A stretch of 64,000 nucleotides of DNA from NCBI GenBank assembly GCA_016706685.1, contig JADJJE010000011.1, positions 186,001-250,000 on the forward strand. Reading direction: 5' to 3'. Origin of the DNA: Sandaracinaceae bacterium (GTDB taxonomy: Bacteria > Myxococcota_A > Polyangia > Polyangiales > Houyiibacteriaceae). Numbering within the stretch: position 1 is the stretch's first letter; the number at the start of each line of letters is the position of its first letter. Shown here piece after piece: positions 19,277 through 28,173 of this stretch. The notes under the pieces are model-generated. The model was not told the DNA's origin, did not search any database, and saw nothing but the letters and a program-made list of their open reading frames with translations. A program made the translations under genes and the position numbers.

Positions 19277-20038
19277 TTAAACGACCCACGGAGCGCGCCT
19301 GATCGCGCGCCCGGACGCCAGTACCGCGGTCGGCCGGCGGGGGGGCGGGGGGGGGGCGCCCGGGCGGCGGGGGGGGGCCCGGCCGCCGGGGGCCCCCCCC
19401 GGGCGGGCGGCGGGGCCCCCCGCCCCCCCCGGGCCCGCGCGCGCGACCCGGCGGGCGGCCCGGGCCCCCGGGGGCCGCGGGGGGGGGGCGCGAGGGGGGG
19501 GGCCCCCCGGCCCCCGGCCCCGCCGCGCCCGGGGGGGGGGCGGCCCGGCCGGGGGCCGGCGGCGGCGCGACGACAGCCCCGCCCCAGCGCGCCCCCCCCC
19601 CCCCCCCCCCCCCCCCCGCCCCCCCCCCCCGCCCCCCCCCCCCCCCCCCCCCGCCCCCCGCCCCCCCCCCCCCCCCCCCGGGCCGGGGGGGCCCGGGGGG
19701 CGCCCCCCCCCCCCCCCCCCCCCCGCGCGGCCCGGCCCCCCGCCGGCGCGCGCCAGACGGTCAAGCGCATCAGGGTCTTTCGACCGCCAGGGGCGCTCGG
19801 TCCTCGCGCGCGATCCCCCCAAACCGAGCGCCACGCCCGAGGTAGCGACCCGCCCAGTCCCACTTCGCAGCGCCCCCGGTGCTCGCGGGCCTCCGGCGCC
19901 GCCACGCACCCGCGCTCGTCATCGGCCCGCTCACCGGCACCCGAGGACCACCAGCGCGGCGGCAGCCAGCGAAAGGCCTCGGGCGAGCGCTGGACGCTCT
20001 CGACGAGGACGGGAGCGCCGGGCACCGATGCGGGCCAC
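19277..20038 (-). pseudogene. disrupted gene downstream of the ECF sigma factor
   Basis: A minus-strand start GTG 20038 has a near-perfect Shine-Dalgarno (AAGGAGGT, complement of 20043-20050) five bases upstream. The first residues read VARIGARRSRPRRERPALARGL followed by a hydrophobic LAAAALVVLG, a plausible membrane anchor. After about 35 codons the frame stops, while another frame goes on as AGERADDERGCVAAPEAREHRGR. The middle is replaced by G/C homopolymers (19325-19745), and a possible C-terminus, TAVLASGRAIRRAPWVV, ends at 19277. A gene in this position behind an ECF sigma factor is often its anti-sigma or FecR-like partner, but nothing here proves that. Confidence 0.35.
19325..19745. 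other. G/C homopolymer tract, probable assembly artefact
   Basis: About 420 bases almost without A or T. The first half is dominated by G runs with interspersed C, and the second half by C runs, including one of about 20 bases near 19592. This composition is unlike any neighbouring coding sequence and creates long open frames in all directions that have no protein character. It resembles consensus built from dark-cycle poly-G reads on both strands, or a failed gap fill. The flanks look normal and belong to a minus-strand gene. Confidence 0.7.
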
Positions 20039-20042
20039 ACGG

Positions 20043-20050
20043 ACCTCCTT
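20043..20050 (-). promoter_or_regulatory. strong ribosome binding site
   Basis: The complement reads AAGGAGGT, the longest anti-16S match noticed in the window. It sits five bases before GTG 20038 (or three before GTG 20040), and shows that a real gene starts here although its body is scrambled. Confidence 0.6.
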
Positions 20051-20064
20051 CGGACTCGAGAGCG

Positions 20065-20607
20065 TCACGGCTCCCTATCGTTCACCGGGACCCCCACGGG
20101 GCGCCGCTGGCCGTCGCGATGCGCACCGGCGATTTCGGCAACCTCGAGCAGAGGCCCATGAAGCCGCCGCAAGATCCACGCGATCCCCGGCAGGTCCGAG
20201 GCGATCGAGCGCCACCCCGCGCGCCTGCCTGGCCGTTGCCGGCCGAGCCAGAGCGGAGCGTGGCCCTCGAAGGTGCGGTCCAGGCCGAGGAGCCGCCGGA
20301 GCTGCTGACGACGGAGGCGCTTGTGGACTCGGTGCACGGTCATGCGGCGGAGCCAAGCGGCGAAGCGTGCGGCCTCCCGCAGGTCGGTGAGCTCGTCGAA
20401 CGCGGAGATGAAGACGTCCTGGACGACGTCCTCGGCGTCCGCGTCGTTGCGCAGCATGCGCCTCGCCAACCCGAGCACGTCGGCCACGTGTCGTCGGTAG
20501 AGGGCCTCTTCCGCCCAGAGATCCCCCTGCAGCGCGCGGGCCACGAGAAACTCGTCCTCTGGCACGGGCTCGGCGAGGCGCTGAATCGGAGCGAGGACGG
20601 AGGTCAC
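20065..20607 (-). CDS. ECF-type RNA polymerase sigma factor, C-terminal part damaged
   Basis: Region 2 is intact: EDEFLVARALQGDLWAEEALYRRHVADVLGLARRMLRNDADAEDVVQDVFISAFDELTDL, followed by FAAWLRRMTVHRVHKRLRRQQLRRLLGLD. This is standard for extracytoplasmic-function sigma factors. Region 4 is only partly readable (WILRRLHGPLLEVAEIAG), with the flanking linker and the recognition helix in shifted frames, so one or more indels probably lie between about 20090 and 20260. GTG 20607 is the likely start, giving 180 codons. It is divergent from the vWA lipoprotein, with 138 bases between starts, and leads into the disrupted gene at 20038. Confidence 0.8.
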   Translation of the reverse strand: MTSVLAPIQRLAEPVPEDEFLVARALQGDLWAEEALYRRHVADVLGLARRMLRNDADAEDVVQDVFISAFDELTDLREAARFAAWLRRMTVHRVHKRLRRQQLRRLLGLDRTFEGHAPLWLGRQRPGRRAGWRSIASDLPGIAWILRRLHGPLLEVAEIAGAHRDGQRRPVGVPVNDREP

Positions 20608-20745
20608 GTTGGCATGGACCCCGAGCGAGGGAAAACGGCTCACGGTTTCTCGAAAAGGTGTGGCCCATGCATTAGCGCACGAATGGTTGAGCCGAATCGA
20701 CTCCCTGGCGGTCCAATCCTCCGAACCATCACGGGGATTCCTTTC

Positions 20746-22508
20746 ATGCTCACCCGCTCCTCCTTGCTCGTCGCCGCGCTCTTGGCGCTGCTGCCTCCGC
20801 TCGCTCAGTCGCTCGCCACCGGTTGTGCGGAGCGCCCCGTGCGACCGCTCGTTCCTTGCACGCTTTCGGGCGTCGTCAACGAGGTCGACATCACCCAAGT
20901 CAATCAGCTCGACCTCCTCTTCCTCGTCGACAACTCCGGTTCGATGAAGGAAGAGCAGGAGGCGCTCATCTCCGAGATTCCCCGCATGGTGACCATCCTC
21001 GCGACAGGCGAGCTTCCGGATGGCTCCACCTTCGAGCCCGTCGCGAGCCTCCGCGTGGGCGTGATCACGAGCGACATGGGCGTGGGTGGAATCGACATCC
21101 CTGCGCAAGCCATGTGTTCCACGGCGCTTGGCGACGACGGAGTCCTGCTGACCGAGCACCGCGGCACCCGAACGGACTGCGAGGACGCCTATCCTGCCTT
21201 CCTCGAGTTCGCGTCCGCCACCGGCATCGCCGACGACTTCGCGGGACAGGTGCGCTGTCTGGCGAACACCGGGAGCGCCGGCTGCTCGTTCGAACAACAG
21301 CTCGAGGCCGTGCTGAAGGCCCTGACGCCCTCGACCTCACCCATCACCTTCCCGCAGACGCGCGGAGGCGCGGAGATCCGCAACACGTGGTGGTGCGCGC
21401 CGCCACGCGCCAGTGCGCCACGTACCGTGACGCGCAGCACCCCATCTCGCGCTACGTCGACGGTCTGCTCGCGCTGCGTCCCGGCGCGGAGGGCCGCCTC
21501 ATCTTCGCGGTCATCGGCGGCGTGGCGCCAGAGGTGCTCGCGGCCAACAGCGAGGAGGTCCTCGAGAACGACGTCCCGCTCTTGGTCCACGACTATGCGG
21601 GCATGCTCGCCCATCCCTCCATGCAGGAAGTGGCCAACGCCATCGGCAGCGAGCTCGTGCCAGGCTGTGTCCGACCCAGCCCCGAGGCTCCGACGAACCC
21701 TGCGCGGCAGAATGAGGCGTTTCCCCCTCGCCGGCTCATCCGCGTCGCCCAGGGGCTCGACGACGCGGGCGCCGCCGGCGTGGTGGCCTCGATCTGCGAG
21801 GCCGTCGACTCCGAGCACGGGGACTACCGAGCAGACTTCGCGCCAGCCATCGACGCCATCGTGGCGGCCATCGCCTCGAAGATCCCGACGAGCTGCCTCC
21901 CACGCCCCCTCATCCGAAACGGTCTCGGGATGGTCCCCTGCAGCGTCCTCGAGGTCCTGCCCGCGGGAACCACGTGCGCCGAACACGCTGGGCGAGGGCG
22001 CAACGCGCGCGCAGTCAGCGTGACCGAGGACGGCCGCGAGGTGTGTGGCGTCGAGCAGGTTGCCCCCACGCTCGAACAGCGCGACACGGGCATGGACCCG
22101 ATCGACCCGGGATGGTTCTACGACGACTACTCGAGCCGAGTCGAAGAGGACTGCGCGACCGAACGCCGCCAGCAGATCCGCTTCACGATCGGTGCGGAGC
22201 CCACCTTGGGCGCGCGCTTCCGCCTCGAGTGCTTGACGCCGGTTGCGCCGCCCGAGTCGGTCGTGGACATCGGCACGTCGTGCGAGTCCAACGCGGCGCG
22301 CTGCACGCTCACGGGCGCGGATCTCGCCCGGCTCCGCTCCCAGTACGATCGGCCGAACGCCGAGCTCCGTTGCGACGACTACTCGAACACCTGCCGTCTG
22401 ACATGCGCCACAGGGGCCGACTGTCCTGGGGGCTACATCTGCTTCGACGCGGAGGCGGGAAACCTCGGCAGCGCCCCCTACTGCATCAGCCCGACCTGCG
22501 ACCTTTGA
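20746..22508 (+). CDS. vWA-domain lipoprotein, one frameshift
   Basis: ATG 20746 opens a signal sequence (MLTRSSLLVAALLALLPPLAQSLATGC, candidate lipidated Cys27). A von Willebrand A domain follows, with the metal-binding DNSGS (Asp62, Ser64, Ser66) in LDLLFLVDNSGSMKEEQ. Between about 21360 and 21420 the frame changes, and the second frame continues HPISRYVDGLLALRPGAEGRLIFAVIGGVAP to the stop at 22508. Related proteins often have a TDEEDCS-type stretch just before the HPI-RYVDGLL segment; it is missing here, so bases may also be lost at the break. Many cysteines in the C-terminal third suggest disulphides. An outer-membrane or periplasmic place is expected; function is unknown. Confidence 0.72.
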
Positions 22509-22538
22509 AGGTTTCGTTCGGCGGGCGCCGATGGGCTG

Positions 22539-23458
22539 TCAGTCAGCACCGAGACCGATGTGCGCGCGCACTCCGAAGCTGAGCTCCCAGAGCTCGGTGA
22601 CCACCTTGTCGCCGTCCGCCCCGGGATTGACGAAGAACGGAAGGCCGGCGCGCACGTAGGTGTCGAGCACGGCGGCGCCCACGGGCAGCGTGGCGCCGGC
22701 CTCGAACAGCAGCGGGATGTGGGTGTCCTCTGGATAGTCCAGCGGCACCATGACACCCGTGTTGAGGCCGACGTAGAAGGTATCCCAGGCGAAGCGCGGC
22801 ATGAGGGTCAACAGCAACACTCCGTACACGTCATCGTCTGCGGGGACGACCAAGCCGGTCACCGACGCGTCGAGCGCGAAGTGGTCGCCACCGCGAACCC
22901 GCAACGGCACGCCGAAGATGATCCCCACATCGCGGCCATTGGCGGGGACGGCGACCGCGAGCTCGAGCCCGGCTTCGAGCTGGGGCAACGCAGCGAAGCG
23001 GTAACGCGCGTAGAACGTGGGGCTCAGAAACCCACGCACGAACGCGGGCGTCAGCGCCCCGCCGAGCCCCGCCAGGCCTCCTTGGAAGCTCGCAGAGGCC
23101 ATCAGTGGTGCGATGGGGACGTCCCTAGGCCCACCTCGAGGTCGTCGATGATGCCGAAGCCCACGCCCCCGTTGAGGAGCACGAGCACCACCTCGTCCTC
23201 AGAACCGGCGTTGGAGATCCACAACGAGACCTGAGGCTCCACCCGGAGGTGCAGCGCTGGCAGCGTGAGCGGACGCTCGGTGTACCGGGAGGGGTATGAC
23301 GTGACTGCTTCTGCCTGGGCCTGGGCCAGCGCGATGCGCGGCGAGAACCCCACAGCGAACGTGAGCACCAGGAGCAACTTCGCCCCCAGCCTCCATGCAT
23401 GCGTGGCGTCGCGATGGAGTCCGGGAACAGCAGGTTCGTGTGGCTTCGAGGGCGTCAT
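22539..23458 (-). CDS. outer-membrane beta-barrel-like protein, one frameshift
   Basis: The N-terminal frame (23458 to 23102) carries a signal peptide (RLGAKLLLVLTFAVGFSPRIALAQA) and then LHLRVEPQVSLWISN and GGVGFGIIDDLEVGLGT. It stops at 23102. Another frame, which begins at the same place as TGATG, continues FLSPTFYARYRFAALPQLEAGLELAVAVP and FYVGLNTGVMVPLDYPEDTHIPLLFEAGATLPVG. Joined, these give the alternating amphipathic strands of one barrel with the usual order of motifs. I therefore read it as one gene with a frame change near 23100, although two overlapping genes cannot be excluded. ATG 23458 is the chosen start. It converges with the vWA gene, 30 bases apart. Confidence 0.6.
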
Positions 23459-23691
23459 GGGCCCCGCCGTTTGCAGCGGTCGTGCCACGGAGGATTCACG
23501 CTTCCCTCTGGCGCAACTCGAGGGGCATCCGAGTCGTGCGGGCGAGACTCTGGCAATGGGCTGCACGCTTGTGCGCAGTGCGCTGCACACATTCGGGCTC
23601 CCCACACTCCACCGCGCTTCCATGAACCGCGGTGGAGGCGCTGACGAATGGAGCCGTGGAGCATGGCCCGTGGCTTGCACTGAAGCGGTGC

Positions 23692-24219
23692 ATGCAAGCG
23701 ACACGAATGAGACCGATGCGGCTGATGACTCTGGTGCTGCTGGTCTTCGGAGCAACGAATGTCGCCCGAGCACAGGAGGCCCCGACGCTCCGGGAAGACA
23801 CCAAGCTCACGGACGAAGCGATGGAGCACGCGCGCAGGTCGCCCGGCTTGCAGGTGAACCCGGTGAACACGGCATATCCACGGCTCACGCTGCACGAAGG
23901 GCCTCGCCACCCACGGCGAGGCCAGCGGCTGGTCCGCACCGGAGGCTTGCTCATGGGGCTTGGCACCGTCGGGATCATCTTGGGCGCCGCCAGCAACTCG
24001 TCCGCCTTCGACCGATGTGAGGATGATGAGTCGTTCTGCTTCGACTTCAGCCCGGAGGTGAGCGTAGGCGCCTCCGTGGCCGTGATGTCGCCACTCCTCA
24101 TCGTGGGCCTCATCGCTGCGAGCTCTGGAGCGCGACGGAGGGGGCAAGCGCGAAGACTCTCAGCGCGCGTCGAGCTGGCCGGGGGCCGGTACGGATTCGC
24201 CCTCATGGGCCGGTTCTAG
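23692..24219 (+). CDS. small exported membrane protein, unknown
   Basis: Not recognised. ATG 23692 is used; ATG 23707 and 23716 are equally possible and leave a good signal peptide (RLMTLVLLVFGATNVARAQ). After a charged segment there are two hydrophobic helices (GGLLMGLGTVGIILGAAS and VAVMSPLLIVGLIAAS) separated by an acidic, two-cysteine loop (FDRCEDDESFCFDF). The end is basic and beta-like. It stands alone between the barrel and dus. Confidence 0.6.
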   Translation: MQATRMRPMRLMTLVLLVFGATNVARAQEAPTLREDTKLTDEAMEHARRSPGLQVNPVNTAYPRLTLHEGPRHPRRGQRLVRTGGLLMGLGTVGIILGAASNSSAFDRCEDDESFCFDFSPEVSVGASVAVMSPLLIVGLIAASSGARRRGQARRLSARVELAGGRYGFALMGRF

Positions 24220-24272
24220 CGTACAGCGCCGGCCCTCTTGCCCGCGCCCGCCCCGCACCGCATACCCACCGC

Positions 24273-25454
24273 GTGGACGAGGTCTACCGCAACGACACCA
24301 ACCGCGACGTGCCGCTGGCCCAGCCCGGCGAGTTCGCGCCCATCCAGCTGGGCCCGCTGTCGGTGTGGCCGCCCGTGGTCCTCGCGCCCATGGCCGGCGT
24401 CACCAACTGGCCCTTCCGCATGATGTGCCGGAAGTTCGGCGCGGGGCTGTACGTGAGCGAGATGATCACGGCGCGGCCGCTGGCCGAGGGCCGCGACAAG
24501 ACGCTCAAGCTCGCGGACTTCCATCCGGACGAGTCGCCGCGCAGCCTGCAGCTCTACGGCGTGGACCCGTACTACGTGGGCGAGGCCGTGAAGCGGCTGG
24601 TCGGTGAGGGGCACGTGGACCACATCGACATGAACTTCGGGTGCCCGGTGCCCAAGGTCACGCGCAAGGGCGGTGGCTCGGCCATCCCGGCGCGCCCTGC
24701 CCTGCTGGCGGCCATCGTGCGCGCGGCGGTGCAGAACGCGGGCACGGTGCCGGTGACCATCAAGTTCCGGAGCGGCGTGGACGACACCCTGCTCACGTAC
24801 CGTGACGCCGGCCGCATCGGACAAGAAGAGGGCTGCGCGGCCGTGGCCCTGCACGCGCGCACGGCGGCCCAGCTGTATGACGGCGAGGCCAACTGGGAGG
24901 ACATCGCGGACCTCAAGCGGCTGGTCACGCACATCCCCGTGCTGGGCAACGGCGACATCTGGGAGGGGCACGACGCGCTCCGCATGATGCGCCTGACCGG
25001 CTGCGACGGCGTGGTGGTGGGGCGCGGTTGCCTGGGGCGCCCGTGGCTCTTCGCGGACCTGGCCGCCGTGTTCGACGGCCGCGAGCCCGAGAACCCGCCC
25101 GACTTCGGCGGCGTGGCGGCCATCATGCGGGAGCACGCCCTGCTGCTCATCGAGTGCATGGGCGAGGTGCACGCCATGCGGCAGTTCCGGCGGCACGCCA
25201 CCTGGTACACCAAGGGCTTCCGCGGCAGCGCTCAGCTCCGGCAGGCGCTCACCAACGTGAGCACGCTGGACGAGCTGCGCGCCGCGCTCGGGTCGTTCGA
25301 CTCGAGCGAGCCCTTCCCCCCCGCCGCCATGCGCGTGAAGCGCGGCAAGACCTCGGGCCGCCAGCGCGTCACCCTGCCCGACGGCTGGTGCGACGACCCG
25401 AACGACGCCACGCCGCCCATGGACATCCCCATCGAGCTGATGTCGGGAGGCTGA
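24273..25454 (+). CDS. dus: tRNA-dihydrouridine synthase (DusB-like)
   Basis: A 393-residue FMN enzyme that reduces specific uridines in the tRNA D-loop. Family motifs are present in order: VLAPMAGVTNWPFR (FMN site), SEMI, QLYG, NFGCPVPKVTRKGGGSA with the catalytic Cys124, KFRSG, ALHARTAAQ, and VVVGRGCLGRPWLF. GTG 24273 is the start used. The C-terminus is about 60 residues longer than the basic DusB core and ends in a polar tail. It is monocistronic, with the AHSA1 gene converging from the right. Confidence 0.92.
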   Translation: MDEVYRNDTNRDVPLAQPGEFAPIQLGPLSVWPPVVLAPMAGVTNWPFRMMCRKFGAGLYVSEMITARPLAEGRDKTLKLADFHPDESPRSLQLYGVDPYYVGEAVKRLVGEGHVDHIDMNFGCPVPKVTRKGGGSAIPARPALLAAIVRAAVQNAGTVPVTIKFRSGVDDTLLTYRDAGRIGQEEGCAAVALHARTAAQLYDGEANWEDIADLKRLVTHIPVLGNGDIWEGHDALRMMRLTGCDGVVVGRGCLGRPWLFADLAAVFDGREPENPPDFGGVAAIMREHALLLIECMGEVHAMRQFRRHATWYTKGFRGSAQLRQALTNVSTLDELRAALGSFDSSEPFPPAAMRVKRGKTSGRQRVTLPDGWCDDPNDATPPMDIPIELMSGG

Positions 25455-25475
25455 CCAGCGCCCTCACGCGGAGCC

Positions 25476-26423
25476 TCACGGCTCGAGCAGCCCCTCGAGA
25501 GCGTCGAACGAGCCGGTCCAACCGAGCGTCATCCCGCCGCGCTCGCCCACGAAGGCCGCAAGCTCTGCCGTGCTGACACGACCCTGCGGCTCCACCGTCA
25601 CCGTGACGCGCGTGCGTTCGTCCGACTCGTCGCTGAACACCACCGTGGTCAGCAGGGTGGCGGGCCAGACCTCCGCGCCCGGCGCGGCGGCCAGGTGCTC
25701 GCTCTCGTCCACGAACTGCTGCGCGTACACCACCCGGTGCGGGGGCTCGATGGCCAGGTACTCGGCGCGCACGTGCATGGTGCCGTGCTCGCCCGTGATG
25801 ACGAAGAAGGTGCTCTTGCCCACCGCAATCTCCGACCGGAGGAAGCGCATGCGAGCGCCCGTCGGCGGGAGCCACTGAGCGAGATGCTCGGGCTTCGTCC
25901 ACATCTCGAACACGCGAGCGATGGGGGCGTCGAAGGTGCGGTTGATGACGAAGGTGCGCTTGCCCGTGGTCGCTTCTTCGAGGTGCTCGGCCAAGCGGTC
26001 CCACGTGCCCGTGCCGCCCTTCTCCTTGATCATCCGGGCCATCTCGGTGGCCGCCTCGGGCGTGGCCAGCGCGAAGCTCAGGTCGAGGGTGGTCTTGCCG
26101 CCCGCTTCGGTGAACGTGGCCGTCACGCGGAAGAGCGGCGGGGTGCTGTCCGTGGCGCCGTGGTCGTAGACCAGCTTCGCGCGCGGCTCCACCACGAAGT
26201 ACGTGGCGATGTTGGGGTAATCCACGCCATCGGGCCCATGCATGGTGTAGCGCCAGTGGCCTCCCGCCCGCAGGTCCTTGCTGTGCGTGGTGAGCGTGAA
26301 GCCGCGTGGGCCCCACCACTGCCCCACCTGCTCCGGGTCCGTCCACGCGTCCCACACCGCGCTGACGGGGGCCTCGTACACGCGCGTGAGGCGGATCTCG
26401 TTGGAGCTAGTTGGCTTTCTCAT
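25476..26423 (-). CDS. tandem AHSA1/SRPBCC-domain protein
   Basis: ATG 26423 has AGAGGAAAG about five bases upstream and gives 315 residues. Two START-like SRPBCC domains lie in series: the first from IRLTRVYEAPVSAVWDAWTDPEQVGQWWGPRGF, the second from FVINRTFDAPIARVFEMWTKPEHLAQWLPP. Each has the usual W-x-aWTdPe-l-WW signature and ends with a GW-F-L helix. Such domains bind hydrophobic ligands. It overlaps the 3' end of the arsR-type gene by 17 bases; this regulator/SRPBCC pair is a widespread two-gene unit. Confidence 0.88.
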   Translation of the reverse strand: MRKPTSSNEIRLTRVYEAPVSAVWDAWTDPEQVGQWWGPRGFTLTTHSKDLRAGGHWRYTMHGPDGVDYPNIATYFVVEPRAKLVYDHGATDSTPPLFRVTATFTEAGGKTTLDLSFALATPEAATEMARMIKEKGGTGTWDRLAEHLEEATTGKRTFVINRTFDAPIARVFEMWTKPEHLAQWLPPTGARMRFLRSEIAVGKSTFFVITGEHGTMHVRAEYLAIEPPHRVVYAQQFVDESEHLAAAPGAEVWPATLLTTVVFSDESDERTRVTVTVEPQGRVSTAELAAFVGERGGMTLGWTGSFDALEGLLEP

Positions 26424-26835
26424 GGCGCTTTCCTCTCGAGTTCTTGGCCCGCGGCGCGGTGCGTGCGGACTTCTTGGTCGTCGGCTCGGCCGGCTGCGCG
26501 GCAACGCTCTTCAAGTACTCCCCGAGGCGGTCGAGCCGGTCCTCCCACATGGCCCGGTACTGCTCGAGGAAGTCCACCGCGGGCTCGAGCGCACGCGGCT
26601 CCAGCCGGCACGGGCGCTGCTGTCCCTCGCGGCTGCGCGAGATGAGGCCTGCGCGCTCGAGCACCTTGAGGTGCTTGGTGATGGCCGGGCCCGACAGCTC
26701 GAAGGGCGCCACCAGGTCCTTCACCGGCGCTTCGCCCTCGGAGAGCCGCGCCAAGATGGCCCTGCGCGTCGGATCGGCCAGCGCCGAGAAGATCAGGGAG
26801 AGGTCGGCCGACGGCATGGGAATCATTTTACCCAT
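26407..26835 (-). CDS. ArsR-family transcriptional regulator
   Basis: A 142-residue winged-helix protein: FSALADPTRRAILARLSEGEAPVKDLVAPFELSGPAITKHLKVLERAGLISRSREGQQRPCRL. No metal-binding cysteine pair is seen in the recognition helix, so this is the non-metal subgroup that accompanies SRPBCC proteins. The C-terminal 30 residues are lysine- and alanine-rich. It heads the operon with the tandem AHSA1 gene and probably autoregulates it. The start is 136 bases from the divergent response regulator. Confidence 0.9.
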   Translation of the reverse strand: MGKMIPMPSADLSLIFSALADPTRRAILARLSEGEAPVKDLVAPFELSGPAITKHLKVLERAGLISRSREGQQRPCRLEPRALEPAVDFLEQYRAMWEDRLDRLGEYLKSVAAQPAEPTTKKSARTAPRAKNSRGKRHEKAN

Positions 26836-26971
26836 TAGTTATTTAACCTTCAAGAAAAATATCGCCGCGACCTGCGTCGCATCGAGGGAACGGGCGGCGA
26901 GCCTGAACGTCGAAGCCACTTGGATGTCGGGGGGGCTGCCCCGCGCCCCAACGCTGCTACAGTCCGCCTTC

Positions 26972-27697
26972 GTGACGACCGCCCCCACCCAGACCGTCCT
27001 GCTGGTCGAAGACGACCCTGCGCTGGCGCTCGGCCTGTGCGACAGCCTCGAGTTCGAGGGGTTTGCGGTGCTGCACGCCAAGCGCGGCAGCGAGGCCGTG
27101 ACCATGGCCAAGAGCGCGCGGCCCGACTGCATCCTGCTGGACGTCATGCTGCCGGACATGAACGGCTACCAGGTGTGCGAGGCCGTGCGCGCCTGGGACC
27201 TGAACGTGCCCATCCTCATGCTCACGGCGCGCAGCCAGGAGGCCGACAAGATCCGCGGCCTCGACGCCGGCGCCGACGACTACGTGACCAAGCCGTTCAG
27301 CGTGAGCGAGCTCATGGCCCGCGTGCGCGCGCTCCTGCGCCGGGCCAAGCGCACCACCCTGGCCCCCGCCGACGAGTTCCACGTGGGCGAGTGCGTGGTG
27401 GACCCGGGGACGCAGGAGCTGCGCCTGCCCGACGGCCAGGTGGAGCAGCTCTCCTTCTTCGAGGTGCAACTGCTGGCCTTCCTGCACGCCCACGGGGGCC
27501 AACCGGTGTCGCGCGACGACATCCTCGAGAAGGTCTGGGGCAGCACGGGCAACACCCGCACCGTGGACAACTTCATCGTGAAGCTGCGCAAGAAGATCGA
27601 GCCGCTGCCCGAAAAGCCCCGCTACATCCTCACGGTCTACGGCGTGGGCTACCGCCTGGCCATGCCCAAAGAGTTCACGAAGGACGAGGTGGGCTGA
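26972..27697 (+). CDS. OmpR/PhoB-family response regulator
   Basis: GTG 26972 gives 241 residues and places the receiver at the very N-terminus. Receiver residues are all there: Asp14/Asp15, phospho-acceptor Asp57 in CILLDVMLPD, Thr in MLTARS, and Lys107 in VTKPFS. A winged-helix DNA-binding domain follows (VSRDDILEKVWGSTGNTRTVDNFIVKLRKKIE and YGVGYRL). No histidine kinase gene is adjacent, so the partner lies elsewhere. The stop overlaps the next start as TGATG. Confidence 0.92.
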   Translation: MTTAPTQTVLLVEDDPALALGLCDSLEFEGFAVLHAKRGSEAVTMAKSARPDCILLDVMLPDMNGYQVCEAVRAWDLNVPILMLTARSQEADKIRGLDAGADDYVTKPFSVSELMARVRALLRRAKRTTLAPADEFHVGECVVDPGTQELRLPDGQVEQLSFFEVQLLAFLHAHGGQPVSRDDILEKVWGSTGNTRTVDNFIVKLRKKIEPLPEKPRYILTVYGVGYRLAMPKEFTKDEVG

Positions 27698-28173
27698 TGG
27701 GCTCCGGAAGCAGCGCACTCATCTGGTACTTCATGTGCACCATCGTGGTGGCCTTCATGACCATCTGCGGTGCGGCGCTGATCATCATCGGCCGCCGGTC
27801 GGACGCGAAGAAGCGCGCCGCTCGGATGCGCTGGCGCGGGAATCCGAACCCCGGTAGGGTCGGACCGTGCGTTTCCAGGGGTCAACTGCTTCGTTGCCGG
27901 GTCTCACGTACGAGGACGCCTGCGCGCGGCTCTCACGTGTGTCCGAGCCGGTGCTCGGCCAAGTGTCCGTCGAGCACGTACAGCTCTGCCCACAGAGCTC
28001 GGGTGTGCTCGATGCCGAGCGCGCCACGCAGCTCCGGGAGTCGATGCCGGAGACCCGGTCCCGTCTGCATGCCAACGTGCGTGTGGAGCCCGAGCGCGTG
28101 CTGCGCGACGCGACGCACGTGCGCGCAGACCCCGGGTACTTCGCCAGCTTGGGTCGCGTCCATCACGCCCTAG
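27697..28173 (+). CDS. small single-pass membrane protein, C-terminal part doubtful
   Basis: ATG 27697 overlaps the response-regulator stop by one base, so coupled translation is likely. The first 30 residues form one strong transmembrane helix (LIWYFMCTIVVAFMTICGAALIIIG) followed by a basic stretch (RRSDAKKRAARMRWRG). After about residue 50 the frame overlaps the next gene and reads as low-complexity basic sequence, so the true protein may end earlier and a stop may have been lost to an indel. Function is unknown; coupling to a response regulator hints at signalling at the membrane. Confidence 0.4.
   Translation: MGSGSSALIWYFMCTIVVAFMTICGAALIIIGRRSDAKKRAARMRWRGNPNPGRVGPCVSRGQLLRCRVSRTRTPARGSHVCPSRCSAKCPSSTYSSAHRARVCSMPSAPRSSGSRCRRPGPVCMPTCVWSPSACCATRRTCAQTPGTSPAWVASITP

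Noticed and set aside
18043..20040. Long minus-strand frame through the P450 and the G/C tract
   Set aside because: It is open only because of homopolymers and codon bias; glycine/proline-rich with no domain.
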